A DNA stretch of 40,862 nt, taken from assembly GCA_016191285.1 (NCBI GenBank), contig JACPPA010000005.1:1-40862 (forward strand), read 5' to 3'. Made by a program: the position numbers and the translations under genes. The DNA is from Gammaproteobacteria bacterium. GTDB lineage: Bacteria; Pseudomonadota; Gammaproteobacteria; Ga0077536. The stretch's first letter is position 1; each line of letters starts with the position of its first letter. The notes below the pieces were generated by a model. That model had not been told where the DNA came from and ran no database searches. It saw nothing but the letters and a program-made list of their open reading frames with translations. Shown in pieces: positions 1 through 5,989 of this stretch.

Positions 1-250
1 GCACGTTACGCCAATCACTGATGAAGCGACCCGTCTCTAACCGTTTACCCCACACGCAAAAGCCACTGCGGTCAAAATATAAAACGCGGACTTGTCCGCC
101 ACGCCGATTGACGAACACCTACAACGAACCATCCAAGGGATCTTGTCCCAGCGCGTGTCGCGTCAACGCTTGCAATCCATCAAACGAGCAGCGCAGGTCC
201 GTCGGCTGACCGTACAGATACACTCGATACTGACCTTCGGGGAAAAACAT
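1..250 (-). pseudogene. tnpB: IS66 TnpB (Orf2) fragment with in-frame stop
   Basis: Reading leftward from the ATG at 250..248, the frame gives an IS66 TnpB-like start (MFFPEGQYRVYLYGQPTDLR), then the conserved stretch around residues 36-60 ending in NRRGGQVRVLYFDRSG. Codon 44 (121..119) is TAG, where this family normally has tyrosine in the SLYVF motif. The same frame stays open on both sides of the stop, so a single TAC-to-TAG change is the simplest explanation. The ATG overlaps the TAA of the upstream tnpA (TAATG), the usual translational coupling in IS66. The gene runs off the left edge of the window; about 83 codons are visible. TnpB is an accessory protein of unknown biochemical role required by many IS66 elements, so this copy is probably inactive unless complemented. 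Confidence 0.85.
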
Positions 251-561
251 TAGCCGCGCACCGCATGCAGTAACACGCCGCCGCCGAGATCAAGATGTAA
301 CTCCACCGGCACGCGCGAGGCTGGTGGCAGCGTTCCTAACTCTACAAACGCCGCAGCCCTCCCTACCGCATTCAACGCGCTGGGTGTCGCCACTTCACGC
401 GGCGATGAATCACCGAGCAACGACCGCCAACGGTAAAAGCTCGAGGTGCTGATCGACTCGCGCTGACAAAACGCTTCCACCGACAGCCCACTCTCGGCGA
501 AGCGCGCCATGATTGCGCGCCGCAGCGCCGTACTCGGTCGTGGCCGTTTGCGCTGCTCCAT
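250..561 (-). CDS. tnpA: IS66 family accessory protein TnpA
   Basis: A 103-residue protein whose N-terminal half has the TnpA pattern: a basic start, then a helix-turn-helix around residues 15-48 with SGLSVEAFCQRESISTSSFY followed by RWR. The C-terminal part (FVELG...VELHLDLGGGVLLHAVRG) is also typical of this small IS66 protein. It is the first gene of an IS66-type element, upstream of and overlapping tnpB. An SD-like GGAG precedes the start. The reading frame is intact, unlike its partner. Confidence 0.85.
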   Translation of the reverse strand: MEQRKRPRPSTALRRAIMARFAESGLSVEAFCQRESISTSSFYRWRSLLGDSSPREVATPSALNAVGRAAAFVELGTLPPASRVPVELHLDLGGGVLLHAVRG

Positions 562-626
562 CGTTCGCCTCCAGTCGTTGGTACTGGCGCGCTATTGTCC
601 GCAGCTTCGCTATCAGCAGAAGTACG

Positions 627-638
627 TCGAGGAGTTAC
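627..638 (-). repeat. candidate IS66 terminal end
   Basis: On the minus strand a sequence starting GTAACTCC begins at 638, about 75 bases upstream of tnpA. IS66-family ends commonly begin GTAA, so this may be the outer terminus. It would place the insertion three bases after the stop codon of the neighbouring lipoprotein gene. The opposite end lies outside the window, so this is a guess from position and the first bases only. Confidence 0.3.
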
Positions 639-641
639 CGG

Positions 642-1007
642 TTACTTTCCGGTGACCCGTATCTCATATTTCTCCTCGTGCACAGTGCCTTCTTTCAGCG
701 AAACAAAGATCATGCAATCCGCGTCCGACTGAATAAACGCCAGTGCCTTTTCTTCATTGGACAAGATCCTTGTGGGAGGGAACACGTCGAGGCCTTTAAA
801 TACGCGAACGCCCTTTGAAGAAATCTTGTTTGCGAAAGCGTCTTCGATGGCTCGCTTATGTGCGGGACCATCTATTTGAGCCACGACAAGTGGACAATGA
901 AACGAGCGTCCGACGAAAGCCGGATCGCGATAGGACTCAACCCTTGTTGTCGCGCATGCGGCTAGCATGAGCAGCGATAATGCCGGGACGAATCTGGACG
1001 TTTTCAT
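642..1007 (-). CDS. small cassette-borne lipoprotein, unknown function
   Basis: A 121-residue protein starting at the ATG 1007..1005, preceded by AGGA at good spacing. Two in-frame ATGs further upstream have less convincing sites. The N-terminus is a lipoprotein signal peptide (basic start, hydrophobic core, lipobox LAAC), so the mature protein should be anchored to a membrane by its cysteine. The rest (phenylalanine- and isoleucine-rich, ending EIRVTGK) resembles no family I can name. It lies 32 bases inside the cassette boundary at 1040/1039, the expected layout for the first gene of an integron cassette. Its TAA falls in an AAGTAAC sequence that resembles the first core site of an attC. 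Confidence 0.7.
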   Translation of the reverse strand: MKTSRFVPALSLLMLAACATTRVESYRDPAFVGRSFHCPLVVAQIDGPAHKRAIEDAFANKISSKGVRVFKGLDVFPPTRILSNEEKALAFIQSDADCMIFVSLKEGTVHEEKYEIRVTGK

Positions 1008-1033
1008 TCTTGTCATCCTATGAGTCATGGGGC

Positions 1034-1102
1034 GGCTAACGCGCCGATGAGCGGCGCCGAAGTGCGCAGCGCGAAGGCGTCCGCTCGATTGGCTGGTTAG
1101 GT
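1034..1102 (-). other. integron attC site (69 bp) of the toxin-antitoxin cassette
   Basis: Bounded by GGCTAAC (1034-1040) and GTTAGGT (1096-1102), which are near-complementary core sites of the RYYYAAC / GTTRRRY type. Between them lie imperfect inverted arms around GCGCCGATGAGC and GGCGTCCGCTC. It is strongly similar to the site at 2262-2330 (same length, same arms). On the minus strand, recombination would occur after the G at 1040. The extra-helical bases that fix orientation were not modelled; orientation is inferred from the array. Confidence 0.75.
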
Positions 1103-1148
1103 GCGCGTTCTGCTATTACCATAGGGGCGCGACAATTGGAGATTGGCT

Positions 1149-1385
1149 ATGACCAGTTTAGTGTTAGATCGACTACGGTCGGAAGCTCTGAATTTGTCTG
1201 AGTCTGAACGAGCTGAGCTGGCGCATGCTCTCCTGACGAGCCTCGATGGGCCACCAGACGCAGATGCCCTTGATTCGTGGGATGTTGAGATTTCACGACG
1301 TCTGGCCGCCATAGACGAAGGATCGGCAAAGCTGATTGACCGTGATGAGTTCCGGCGCCGCCTTCGGAATCGTATTGGAAGTTAA
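1149..1385 (+). CDS. type II antitoxin, addiction-module component family
   Basis: A 78-residue acidic protein. The ATG at 1149 is preceded by GGAG at 1138-1141; a TTG two codons upstream is less likely. The pattern LNLSESERAELAHALLTSLD is characteristic of the unstable antitoxin family of RelE/ParE modules (PF09720-like, TIGR02574). The stop is two bases before the GTG of the toxin, so the pair is a two-gene operon. It runs opposite to the other cassette genes and must therefore carry its own promoter, which is usual for toxin-antitoxin cassettes. The antitoxin would bind and neutralise the downstream toxin and probably autorepress the operon. Confidence 0.85.
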   Translation: MTSLVLDRLRSEALNLSESERAELAHALLTSLDGPPDADALDSWDVEISRRLAAIDEGSAKLIDRDEFRRRLRNRIGS

Positions 1386-1387
1386 GG

Positions 1388-1693
1388 GTGCGTCGAATCC
1401 GAATCCTTGCGGAAGCTTCAGACGAAGCCGTCGCAGCAGCGGCTTGGTACGATAGAGAAAGGCCGGGATTAGGAGCCGAATTTGAGCAGGCACTTAGTGC
1501 GGCGCTTGACCTTTTCGAAGAGCATCTAGCGCCACTGGTGCCCGTGCCAGGGCTTTCCGGATCGAGGGGTGCTAAACGCCTACTCCTCAGGCGATTTCCT
1601 TATTCGATAGTTGTACGGGAGTCCGACGAGGAATACTTGGTGGTTGCTGTTGCACATCAATATAGAAGACCAGGCTACTGGAGAGATCGGTAG
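1388..1693 (+). CDS. RelE/ParE-superfamily toxin
   Basis: A 101-residue basic protein starting at GTG 1388, two bases after the antitoxin stop. It has the ParE/RelE architecture: an N-terminal helix pair (EASDEAVAAAAWYDRERPGL, then GAEFEQALSAALDLF), then the beta-sheet region with FPYSIVVR and a C-terminal VAVAHQYRRPGYWRDR, a usual ParE-like ending. Such toxins either cleave mRNA on the ribosome or poison gyrase; the sequence does not say which. It fills the cassette almost to the boundary at 1703. The frame is intact, so an active module stabilising the array is plausible. Confidence 0.85.
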   Translation: MRRIRILAEASDEAVAAAAWYDRERPGLGAEFEQALSAALDLFEEHLAPLVPVPGLSGSRGAKRLLLRRFPYSIVVRESDEEYLVVAVAHQYRRPGYWRDR

Positions 1694-1696
1694 CGC

Positions 1697-1785
1697 ACTT
1701 AACGCTGGTGGTGAGCCGCGCGGGCCAAAAACACAAAATAAAAATGCCGGACCGTCACCGCGTCGGCTCGACTGCCTGGTTATGC
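1697..1785 (-). other. integron attC site (89 bp) of the DUF2283 cassette
   Basis: Core sites ACTTAAC (1697-1703) and GTTATGC (1779-1785) enclose inverted arms: CGCTGGTGGTGAGCCGCGCGG pairs imperfectly with CCGTCACCGCGTCGGCTCG, around an AT-rich centre (CAAAAACACAAAATAAAAAT). On the minus strand GCATAAC contains the TAA stop of the DUF2283 gene, as in many gene cassettes. Confidence 0.75.
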
Positions 1786-1983
1786 GGCAACTTGCTCGTA
1801 CGAGAATTGCGGGGCATCAGCACGCGTGGATGCGTGCTCGATTGTGATTGAGCGAATGTTCCCATGTGCATCGAGATCTAGAATAGTGTTTTCATCTAGG
1901 TCTTTGGTCTCCACAACCGGAACGTCTCTAAACTCAATTAGCATCGTATCGGTATCGGTATCGGCAAAGTAGCGTACTTTCAT
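1780..1983 (-). CDS. DUF2283 family protein
   Basis: A 67-residue protein with the DUF2283 pattern: MKVRYFADTDTDTMLIEF near the start and ILDLDAHGNIRSITIEHAS in the middle. Its function is unknown. These proteins are frequently found next to a DUF4258-like partner and are suspected toxin-antitoxin-like pairs, which is inference. The ATG overlaps the TGA of the upstream gene (ATGA), and the TAA lies in the attC core site at 1779-1785. It is the second gene of the fourth cassette from attI. Confidence 0.8.
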   Translation of the reverse strand: MKVRYFADTDTDTMLIEFRDVPVVETKDLDENTILDLDAHGNIRSITIEHASTRADAPQFSYEQVAA

Positions 1984-2228
1984 GGGTCGAAACTTCTATC
2001 AAAGAATGCGTTATGAATGGTTTCGCCATCTTCCAACAAGACGACTCGCAAGTAGCGATTTTCCATTTCTGGCACTAAGGTCCAGCGCCGGATGCGTCCG
2101 TCTTTTTTTTGAATTAATTCCCGAACCGGTGCGTCGATCGCGCGTTCAATCCATGATTCTTGGATGATGGCGCGATCTGGACGATTGCGGATGGCTTCAA
2201 AATAGCGCGTAACTTTCGCTGATACAGC
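1980..2228 (-). CDS. DUF4258-like partner of DUF2283, start codon unclear
   Basis: An open frame of 82 codons that has no ATG, GTG or TTG before its middle. Translated, it contains VTRYFEAIRNRPDRAIIQES, then WIERAIDAPVRELIQ, RIRRWTLVPEME, YLRVVLLEDGETIHNAFFDR and a final SFDP, matching small proteins usually encoded directly upstream of DUF2283. The likely N-terminus is near the GTT at 2213. Either a non-standard start is used or the start codon has been lost by mutation. The stop overlaps the DUF2283 ATG. The gene lies 39-54 bases inside the cassette boundary at 2268. It may already be a pseudogene. Confidence 0.55.
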   Translation of the reverse strand, partial: AVSAKVTRYFEAIRNRPDRAIIQESWIERAIDAPVRELIQKKDGRIRRWTLVPEMENRYLRVVLLEDGETIHNAFFDRSFDP

Positions 2229-2261
2229 TTAGCAGACGCCACTAGATTGGCTACTTTTGAC

Positions 2262-2330
2262 GCATAACGCGCCGATGAGCCGCGCCGAAGTGCGCAGCAC
2301 GGAGGCGTCGGCTCCAACGGCTGGTTGGGG
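2262..2330 (-). other. integron attC site (69 bp) of the GNAT cassette
   Basis: Core sites GCATAAC (2262-2268) and GTTGGGG (2324-2330) flank arms nearly identical to those of the site at 1034-1102, sharing the central GCGCCGAAGTGCGCAGC. The outer core at 2324-2330 departs from consensus at its last base. It lies 19 bases beyond the stop of the acetyltransferase gene on the minus strand. Confidence 0.75.
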
Positions 2331-2349
2331 GTTTTCTCCATGTCCTTCT

Positions 2350-2928
2350 TCAGTCAATCTTCAGTCGGACAATCGGGCGCTGTGGCCTGTGCCGCGCGAC
2401 TTCCCGGAACCCGGCTTTGTCGTACATCGATTTCGCGCCAACCCACATAAAGCCATCATTTGATCGGGTCGGTTTGTCGATGGGGTAACCCTCAACGATC
2501 TTGGCGCCTTTCTTTTTTGCGTACGCTACGGCCGCTTCTAATAGCGCTTGGGCTACGCGTTGACCACGATATTCCGAAGGAACTACAAAGCAAACCACTG
2601 ACCATACCGGTTGGTCGTCTACCGCTTTCATTACAGATGAGCGCTTGAGGCGACCGTATTCTTCGCGTGGTGCTAGCGAAATCCATCCGACGGGAGTCTT
2701 ACCGCGATATCCGATGAGGCCGGGAATGCTTCCGCCTTCAACTAGGTCTTTCATGGCCAGTCGGTTTTCTTTCGCGCGGGCCTGGCCTTGGCCAAGCTCT
2801 GGTCGCGTTCCGACATACCGACATTCCATGCACCAGCAGGCGCGGGCAAATGAACATCCTTTACCCGCAAACACGGTTTCAAGAGCGGCCCAGCGCTCTG
2901 GAGTTAGTGGGGCGACTGTTAGCTTCAT
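2350..2928 (-). CDS. GNAT family N-acetyltransferase
   Basis: A 192-residue intact protein. The ATG at 2928..2926 has GGAAAG five bases upstream; a TTG four codons earlier is a weaker start. The C-terminal half carries the GNAT acetyl-CoA motif as VVCFVVPSEYRGQRVAQALL followed by EAAVAYAKKKGA, and a late MYDKAGFREV. The N-terminal part (CWCMECR) is typical of a subfamily often annotated simply as acetyltransferase. The substrate cannot be told. Acetyltransferases are among the commonest cassette-encoded proteins. The ATG is 22 bases from the cassette boundary at 2951/2950 and the gene ends just before its attC. Confidence 0.85.
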   Translation of the reverse strand: MKLTVAPLTPERWAALETVFAGKGCSFARACWCMECRYVGTRPELGQGQARAKENRLAMKDLVEGGSIPGLIGYRGKTPVGWISLAPREEYGRLKRSSVMKAVDDQPVWSVVCFVVPSEYRGQRVAQALLEAAVAYAKKKGAKIVEGYPIDKPTRSNDGFMWVGAKSMYDKAGFREVARHRPQRPIVRLKID

Positions 2929-2944
2929 TGAACTTTCCAAAAAC

Positions 2945-3037
2945 GCCTAACGCTCGCGGTGACCTGCGCCGGCCAGCGAGCCATTTGCGGAGCGGCAGGG
3001 CGCATGTCCCGGCGTCAGGTCGACTGCGTTGTTATGT
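2945..3037 (-). other. integron attC site (93 bp) of the second cassette
   Basis: Core sites GCCTAAC (2945-2951) and GTTATGT (3031-3037) enclose long arms: CGCTCGCGGTGACCTGCGCC on one side and GGCGTCAGGTCGACTGCG on the other, with GACCTG/CAGGTC pairing. The consensus GCCTAAC is perfect. It follows the stop of the HNH-like cassette gene by 45 bases on the minus strand. Confidence 0.75.
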
Positions 3038-3082
3038 TTCAGTTTCATTAAGGCACTTACGAGTTGATCAACTCAATTGGCT

Positions 3083-3778
3083 TTAGCGATTTGTCTTGAA
3101 AGAACCTAAGCGGACCAGTTTCTTCGAAATATGCGGGTGAAAGTAGTTCTTTACAATATTCATGAACTCACTATCAATCGAGTAAACCACATCCACAATC
3201 AAACCGCCGAGGCGATAATACCAAGATGCGAAAACGGGGACGCCGTTTCTCATAACGGCGTGAATCGGCGTAATCGCTGCTTCTTTTCGATTGGCGGCTT
3301 CCGGCCGTAAGATGAACGAAAGATAAAGATGCGGGTGAGCTGATTCAGTAATTATTGCCGTCGAGAATGCCCTTAAATCGATCGGAATATTGTGTTCGAC
3401 TATAAGACATCCGAAGATCTTGGCGAAATACAACTGGACTTCAATAGCGCTTTTTTTCGTTCCCCCTGGGAACACGCGGGAAAGATCGAATCTTCGGTTA
3501 CGAGCAATGCTAATTATGTTGGTGGCCAGGTAATGTGATAGGCCTTCCCAGGCAATATCGTGCGGTTGCGTTCTTCTGCTGTTGCAATCGTTACAAATTT
3601 TGGCTTCGAACTGCAGCCGTTACGATTTTATACTCCCGACAGGAATTCGCCTTTTATCTGGAGTTCTGTGGAATACCGGATTCTCAAGCGAAACAGGCCC
3701 GAAAAGTCCACGCAGATCTGACGCCTTGATACGGTGTTCCCGTGAGTCTGCGTTCCCCCCACATATCCAACAGCGCAT
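3083..3778 (-). pseudogene. HNH-like protein interrupted by an in-frame TAA
   Basis: The minus frame starting at ATG 3778 reads MRCWICGGNADSREHRIKAS, a Cys-X2-Cys...EHRIK start. It stops at TAA 3622..3620 (codon 53) and continues in the same frame with FEAKICNDCNSRRTQPHDIA followed by WEGLSHYLA, down to the TAA at 3083. Together these make a 231-codon gene with two CxxC pairs, the arrangement of an HNH-type zinc-containing nuclease-like protein. Only the last 131 codons (from 3475) form a conventional open frame. The ATG is 24 bases from the cassette boundary at 3803/3802, which supports this as the real start. A single nonsense change appears to have killed the gene; a sequencing error is the alternative. 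Confidence 0.7.
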
Positions 3779-3796
3779 CACTTCGCTTTTACTGAA

Positions 3797-3877
3797 ACCT
3801 AACGTCCCGCATAACCCGCCTGCGGAGGCGGCGCGAAGCGACGCTGAAGCAGGTCGGCGTTGATACGGTGGTTAGCC
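3797..3877 (-). other. integron attC site (81 bp) of the first cassette
   Basis: Core sites ACCTAAC (3797-3803) and GTTAGCC (3871-3877) enclose inverted arms: CCGCATAACCCGCCTGC pairs with GCAGGTCGGCGTTGATACGG, around a GC-rich centre (GGAGGCGGCGCGAAGCGACG). On the minus strand GGCTAAC supplies the TAA stop of the HNH gene. An internal GCATAAC at 3809 could be mistaken for the outer core. Confidence 0.75.
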
Positions 3878-4554
3878 GTCATGGTGCATCGAGAGATTGC
3901 TTTTCCCAATGTTGATGTCCTTCGCAAGGGTTTGAAGGTTCTCCATCACTGTCTCGCCGCCCTTGTCCCACGGGACGATGTGGTCAACCTCAAGAATTAC
4001 GGTTGGGTCGGTAGCCGGTGATCGCCCCGTAATGCGGCACTTGAAGTTGTCTCGGCGCATGACGAGGAATTTCAAGCGGTAGTTGATATTGCGCAATGTC
4101 CTCCGAGCAGGGCGATCAGCGCCGGATGGGGGGCGGGGTGGTGGGTTCTCTCCCTCATTAGCCCAACGGACAAAAGCTTCAAGAGCTTTCCGCCAGCCAC
4201 CGAATCGTTTCTCGTACGTCCCAGACGAGAAGCGCGAGGTCTGAGAGGTCAGGTCAGCGTATTTCGGCTGGCGACCAAGATGTGCCCACACCTCAACGAG
4301 GTTGCTAAAGGAAGGAGATCTTCCTCCGAGATGTGCAGGTTTCGCGACTTAGCAAGGCCGGCTCGCTCAAGGGACCGAAGCCATGAGCCGAAGCGCCTCG
4401 CGAGCGACGATGCGTGAAAACGCCCGCGTTCGTTGTACTGATCGATCGTCACAGTGCCGGTTCGAAGTTCTGCTGCGACCCGTTTGAGGTCGTCCAAGAA
4501 CTCATCGTCCGGCACATTCCGGTGATGCGGTTCCAGTTCGTAACGGGCGCTCAT
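3872..4554 (-). pseudogene. HNH endonuclease, frameshifted
   Basis: Two overlapping minus frames together encode one protein. The first (ATG 4554) gives an N-terminal HNH-associated repeat region ending NLHISEEDLL, after which the frame drifts. The second continues NLVEVWAHLGRQPKYADLT, then SRFSSGTYEKRFGGWRKAL, and ends with an HNH domain: CRITGRSP, then ILEVDHIVPWDKGG, MENLQTL and NIGKSN. The join lies near 4300-4310, in CTTCCTTT on the minus strand, where a few extra bases break the frame. The HNH histidines and asparagine are intact. It is the attI-proximal cassette; its ATG is only 13 bases from the junction at 4568/4567, so transcription would depend on a promoter in the attI/intI region. 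Confidence 0.75.
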
Positions 4555-4561
4555 TCGTGAC

Positions 4562-4576
4562 GGCTAACAGTTAAGT
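4562..4576 (-). other. putative attI recombination core
   Basis: On the minus strand ACTTAAC (4576..4570) and GTTAGCC (4568..4562) form two inverted core sites separated by one base. GTTAGCC has the G/TT crossover form and sits exactly where attI should meet the first cassette, between the HNH gene and the divergent intI start. The simple-site spacing is shorter than in classical attI sites, so the exact left core is uncertain. Confidence 0.55.
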
Positions 4577-4584
4577 AGACATCG

Positions 4585-4618
4585 AATCGACGTGATTAAA
4601 TCTGTCGATTTGACGTGT
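4585..4618. repeat. GACGTG repeats in the attI-intI interval
   Basis: GACGTG occurs at 4589-4594 and again at 4612-4617, and AATCGAC (4585-4591) is inverted as GTCGATT (4604-4610). The same GACGTG motif forms part of the palindrome at 4749-4767. The direct repeats resemble, in position, the accessory integrase-binding repeats known beside attI; that role is inference. Confidence 0.4.
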
Positions 4619-4748
4619 TTACGAACAAGCGCTGCTGGGATGAGGCGCGGTCTGCTCCGGGGTCCGCGAAGATTCATTTTACTCATCAGTAACTTGTAGC
4701 ATGAGCGACGCCGTTCGGCCAGACGGCGCTGTGAATGATCATGCACAA

Positions 4749-4767
4749 ACACGTCAGATTGACGTGT
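4749..4767. promoter_or_regulatory. perfect inverted repeat, possible operator upstream of intI
   Basis: ACACGTCA and TGACGTGT form a perfect 8-base inverted repeat with the 3-base spacer GAT, about 90 bases upstream of the intI start. It looks like a dimeric regulator's operator. It does not match the LexA pattern usual for intI genes. No convincing -35/-10 pair could be fixed around it. Confidence 0.35.
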
Positions 4768-4858
4768 ATTTCGCAGCGGCCGGCAAAAAAGTACTGCGAC
4801 CCCATTGCCGGGCCTCGCCTGGTTCAGGTAGCGTGTACGACGAATGTATCGGAGGCAC

Positions 4859-4954
4859 ATGGATGTGGCTTCTTCATCGCCGTTCCTTGACCGCGTGCGC
4901 GCGGCGATTCGGGTTCGTCATCAAGAATGCAGGACATCCAATAAGTTTTGCGAA
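4859..4954 (+). pseudogene. intI: truncated integron integrase (intI) N-terminus
   Basis: From ATG 4859, with GGAGG at 4851-4855, the frame reads MDVASSSPFLDRVRAAIRVR then HQECRT. SPFL..VR.AIR.RH...RT is the N-terminal signature of integron tyrosine integrases. Homology fades after about 30 codons, and the frame continues with unrelated sequence to 5116. The SAM-like core-binding and catalytic domains (roughly 300 more residues) are absent, because an Uma2 gene starts at 5158. Position and direction are those of a genuine intI: next to attI and facing away from the cassettes. The integron should therefore be unable to catalyse its own recombination. Confidence 0.6.
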
Positions 4955-5157
4955 ATCAATTCGCAAACCATGAATGCGCTGCATCACATTTCTGCCAAGC
5001 CGCTGTCTGATTCAGCGGTGTCGATGAAAACGCCTGCGATTGAGGTCGGCGCCTACACCTTGCTGCGGAGTTCGGCTAAGCTTGATCCACCAATCAGATC
5101 GTGCCGCGTTGGCTAACGAATCGCGCGAGAATCTGGGTAATTGAAGAGGCTTCTGAC

Positions 5158-5709
5158 ATGAATGCGATCATCGCGCCCCACCGCTGGAGCTTAGAAGAGT
5201 ACGAGCACATGGTGCGTTCGGGTTTGTTTGAATCCGGCCACCATGTCGAGTTAATCGAAGGCGAGGTGATTGATATGGTGCCGCAAAATGAACCGCATGC
5301 AGCCACATTGACCTTGGTTGATATTGCGCTCCGTCGGGCCTTCGGCACTGGTCACGTATTCCGTCAGCAATCTCCGCTTGCGTTAGGGCTCGCCTCGCAA
5401 CCAGAGCCCGACCTCGCAGTCGTTACCGGCGCGCCGCGCGATTTCATATTGAAACATCCACGAACCTCGGTGCTTGTCGTGGAGATCGCAGATTCAAGTC
5501 TTCTACATGATCGCACCACGAAGTGCGCGCTCTATGCCCGCTACGACATTCCGGTTTATTGGATCGTCAATTTGGTTGATGGGGTGCTCGAAACCTATGA
5601 ACGTCCGATGTCTGGAAGTTACCAGATCCAGCTTGTTTTGCGCCGGGGCGAAACTGTTTATGTCGGTCCCGCACGGACGCCACTGATAGTCGATGAACTC
5701 CTGCCTTAG
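5158..5709 (+). CDS. Uma2 family endonuclease-like protein
   Basis: A 183-residue protein starting at ATG 5158 with GAAGAGG upstream; a longer GTG start at 5101 is less likely. It has the Uma2/DUF820 pattern: RWSLEEYEHMVRSGLF, then HHVELIEGEVIDM, PEPDLAVVTG, TSVLVVEIADSSLLHDRTTK and ALYARYDIPVYWIVNL. The spaced E, PD and VVEIAD residues correspond to the PD-(D/E)XK nuclease fold assigned to this family. Biological function is unknown, and such genes are numerous in cyanobacteria and scattered elsewhere as mobile accessory genes. It lies where the lost part of intI should be, so its arrival or a flanking deletion may have truncated intI. Confidence 0.8.
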   Translation: MNAIIAPHRWSLEEYEHMVRSGLFESGHHVELIEGEVIDMVPQNEPHAATLTLVDIALRRAFGTGHVFRQQSPLALGLASQPEPDLAVVTGAPRDFILKHPRTSVLVVEIADSSLLHDRTTKCALYARYDIPVYWIVNLVDGVLETYERPMSGSYQIQLVLRRGETVYVGPARTPLIVDELLP

Positions 5710-5989
5710 GGTCGGCCCCGATTAACACGGCCGCTGCGCTAGGACGCCACGTTGCGTGAGATCGTTGGGGAAATTAGAGACACCCATCATTTAGAAATTT
5801 ATTTCAAAGGCAGTTTCTTTTGATCGCACCTTTCGCGAATTCGGTGAATCGCGCCAACGGCCGCCGTTCACGGCGCCCGTTCCTGCTGAGCGCATTCGAA
5901 TTCAACTCCCACGACGCTCGATTTCTCGGCACACGGCGGTTATGTTTCCTATACGCCCCTATACACCAGATTTGCGACGAGAAGCGTTC
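5710..5989. other. 280-bp gap, no gene recognised
   Basis: Between the Uma2 gene and the antitoxin. Open frames on both strands are short and show no family resemblance, and no hairpin or promoter stood out. Confidence 0.4.

Noticed and set aside
3809-3877. A shorter attC starting at the internal GCATAAC
   Set aside because: The outer ACCTAAC at 3797 extends the pairing with the right arm and gives the correct junction for the next gene; the internal one is kept only as an alternative.
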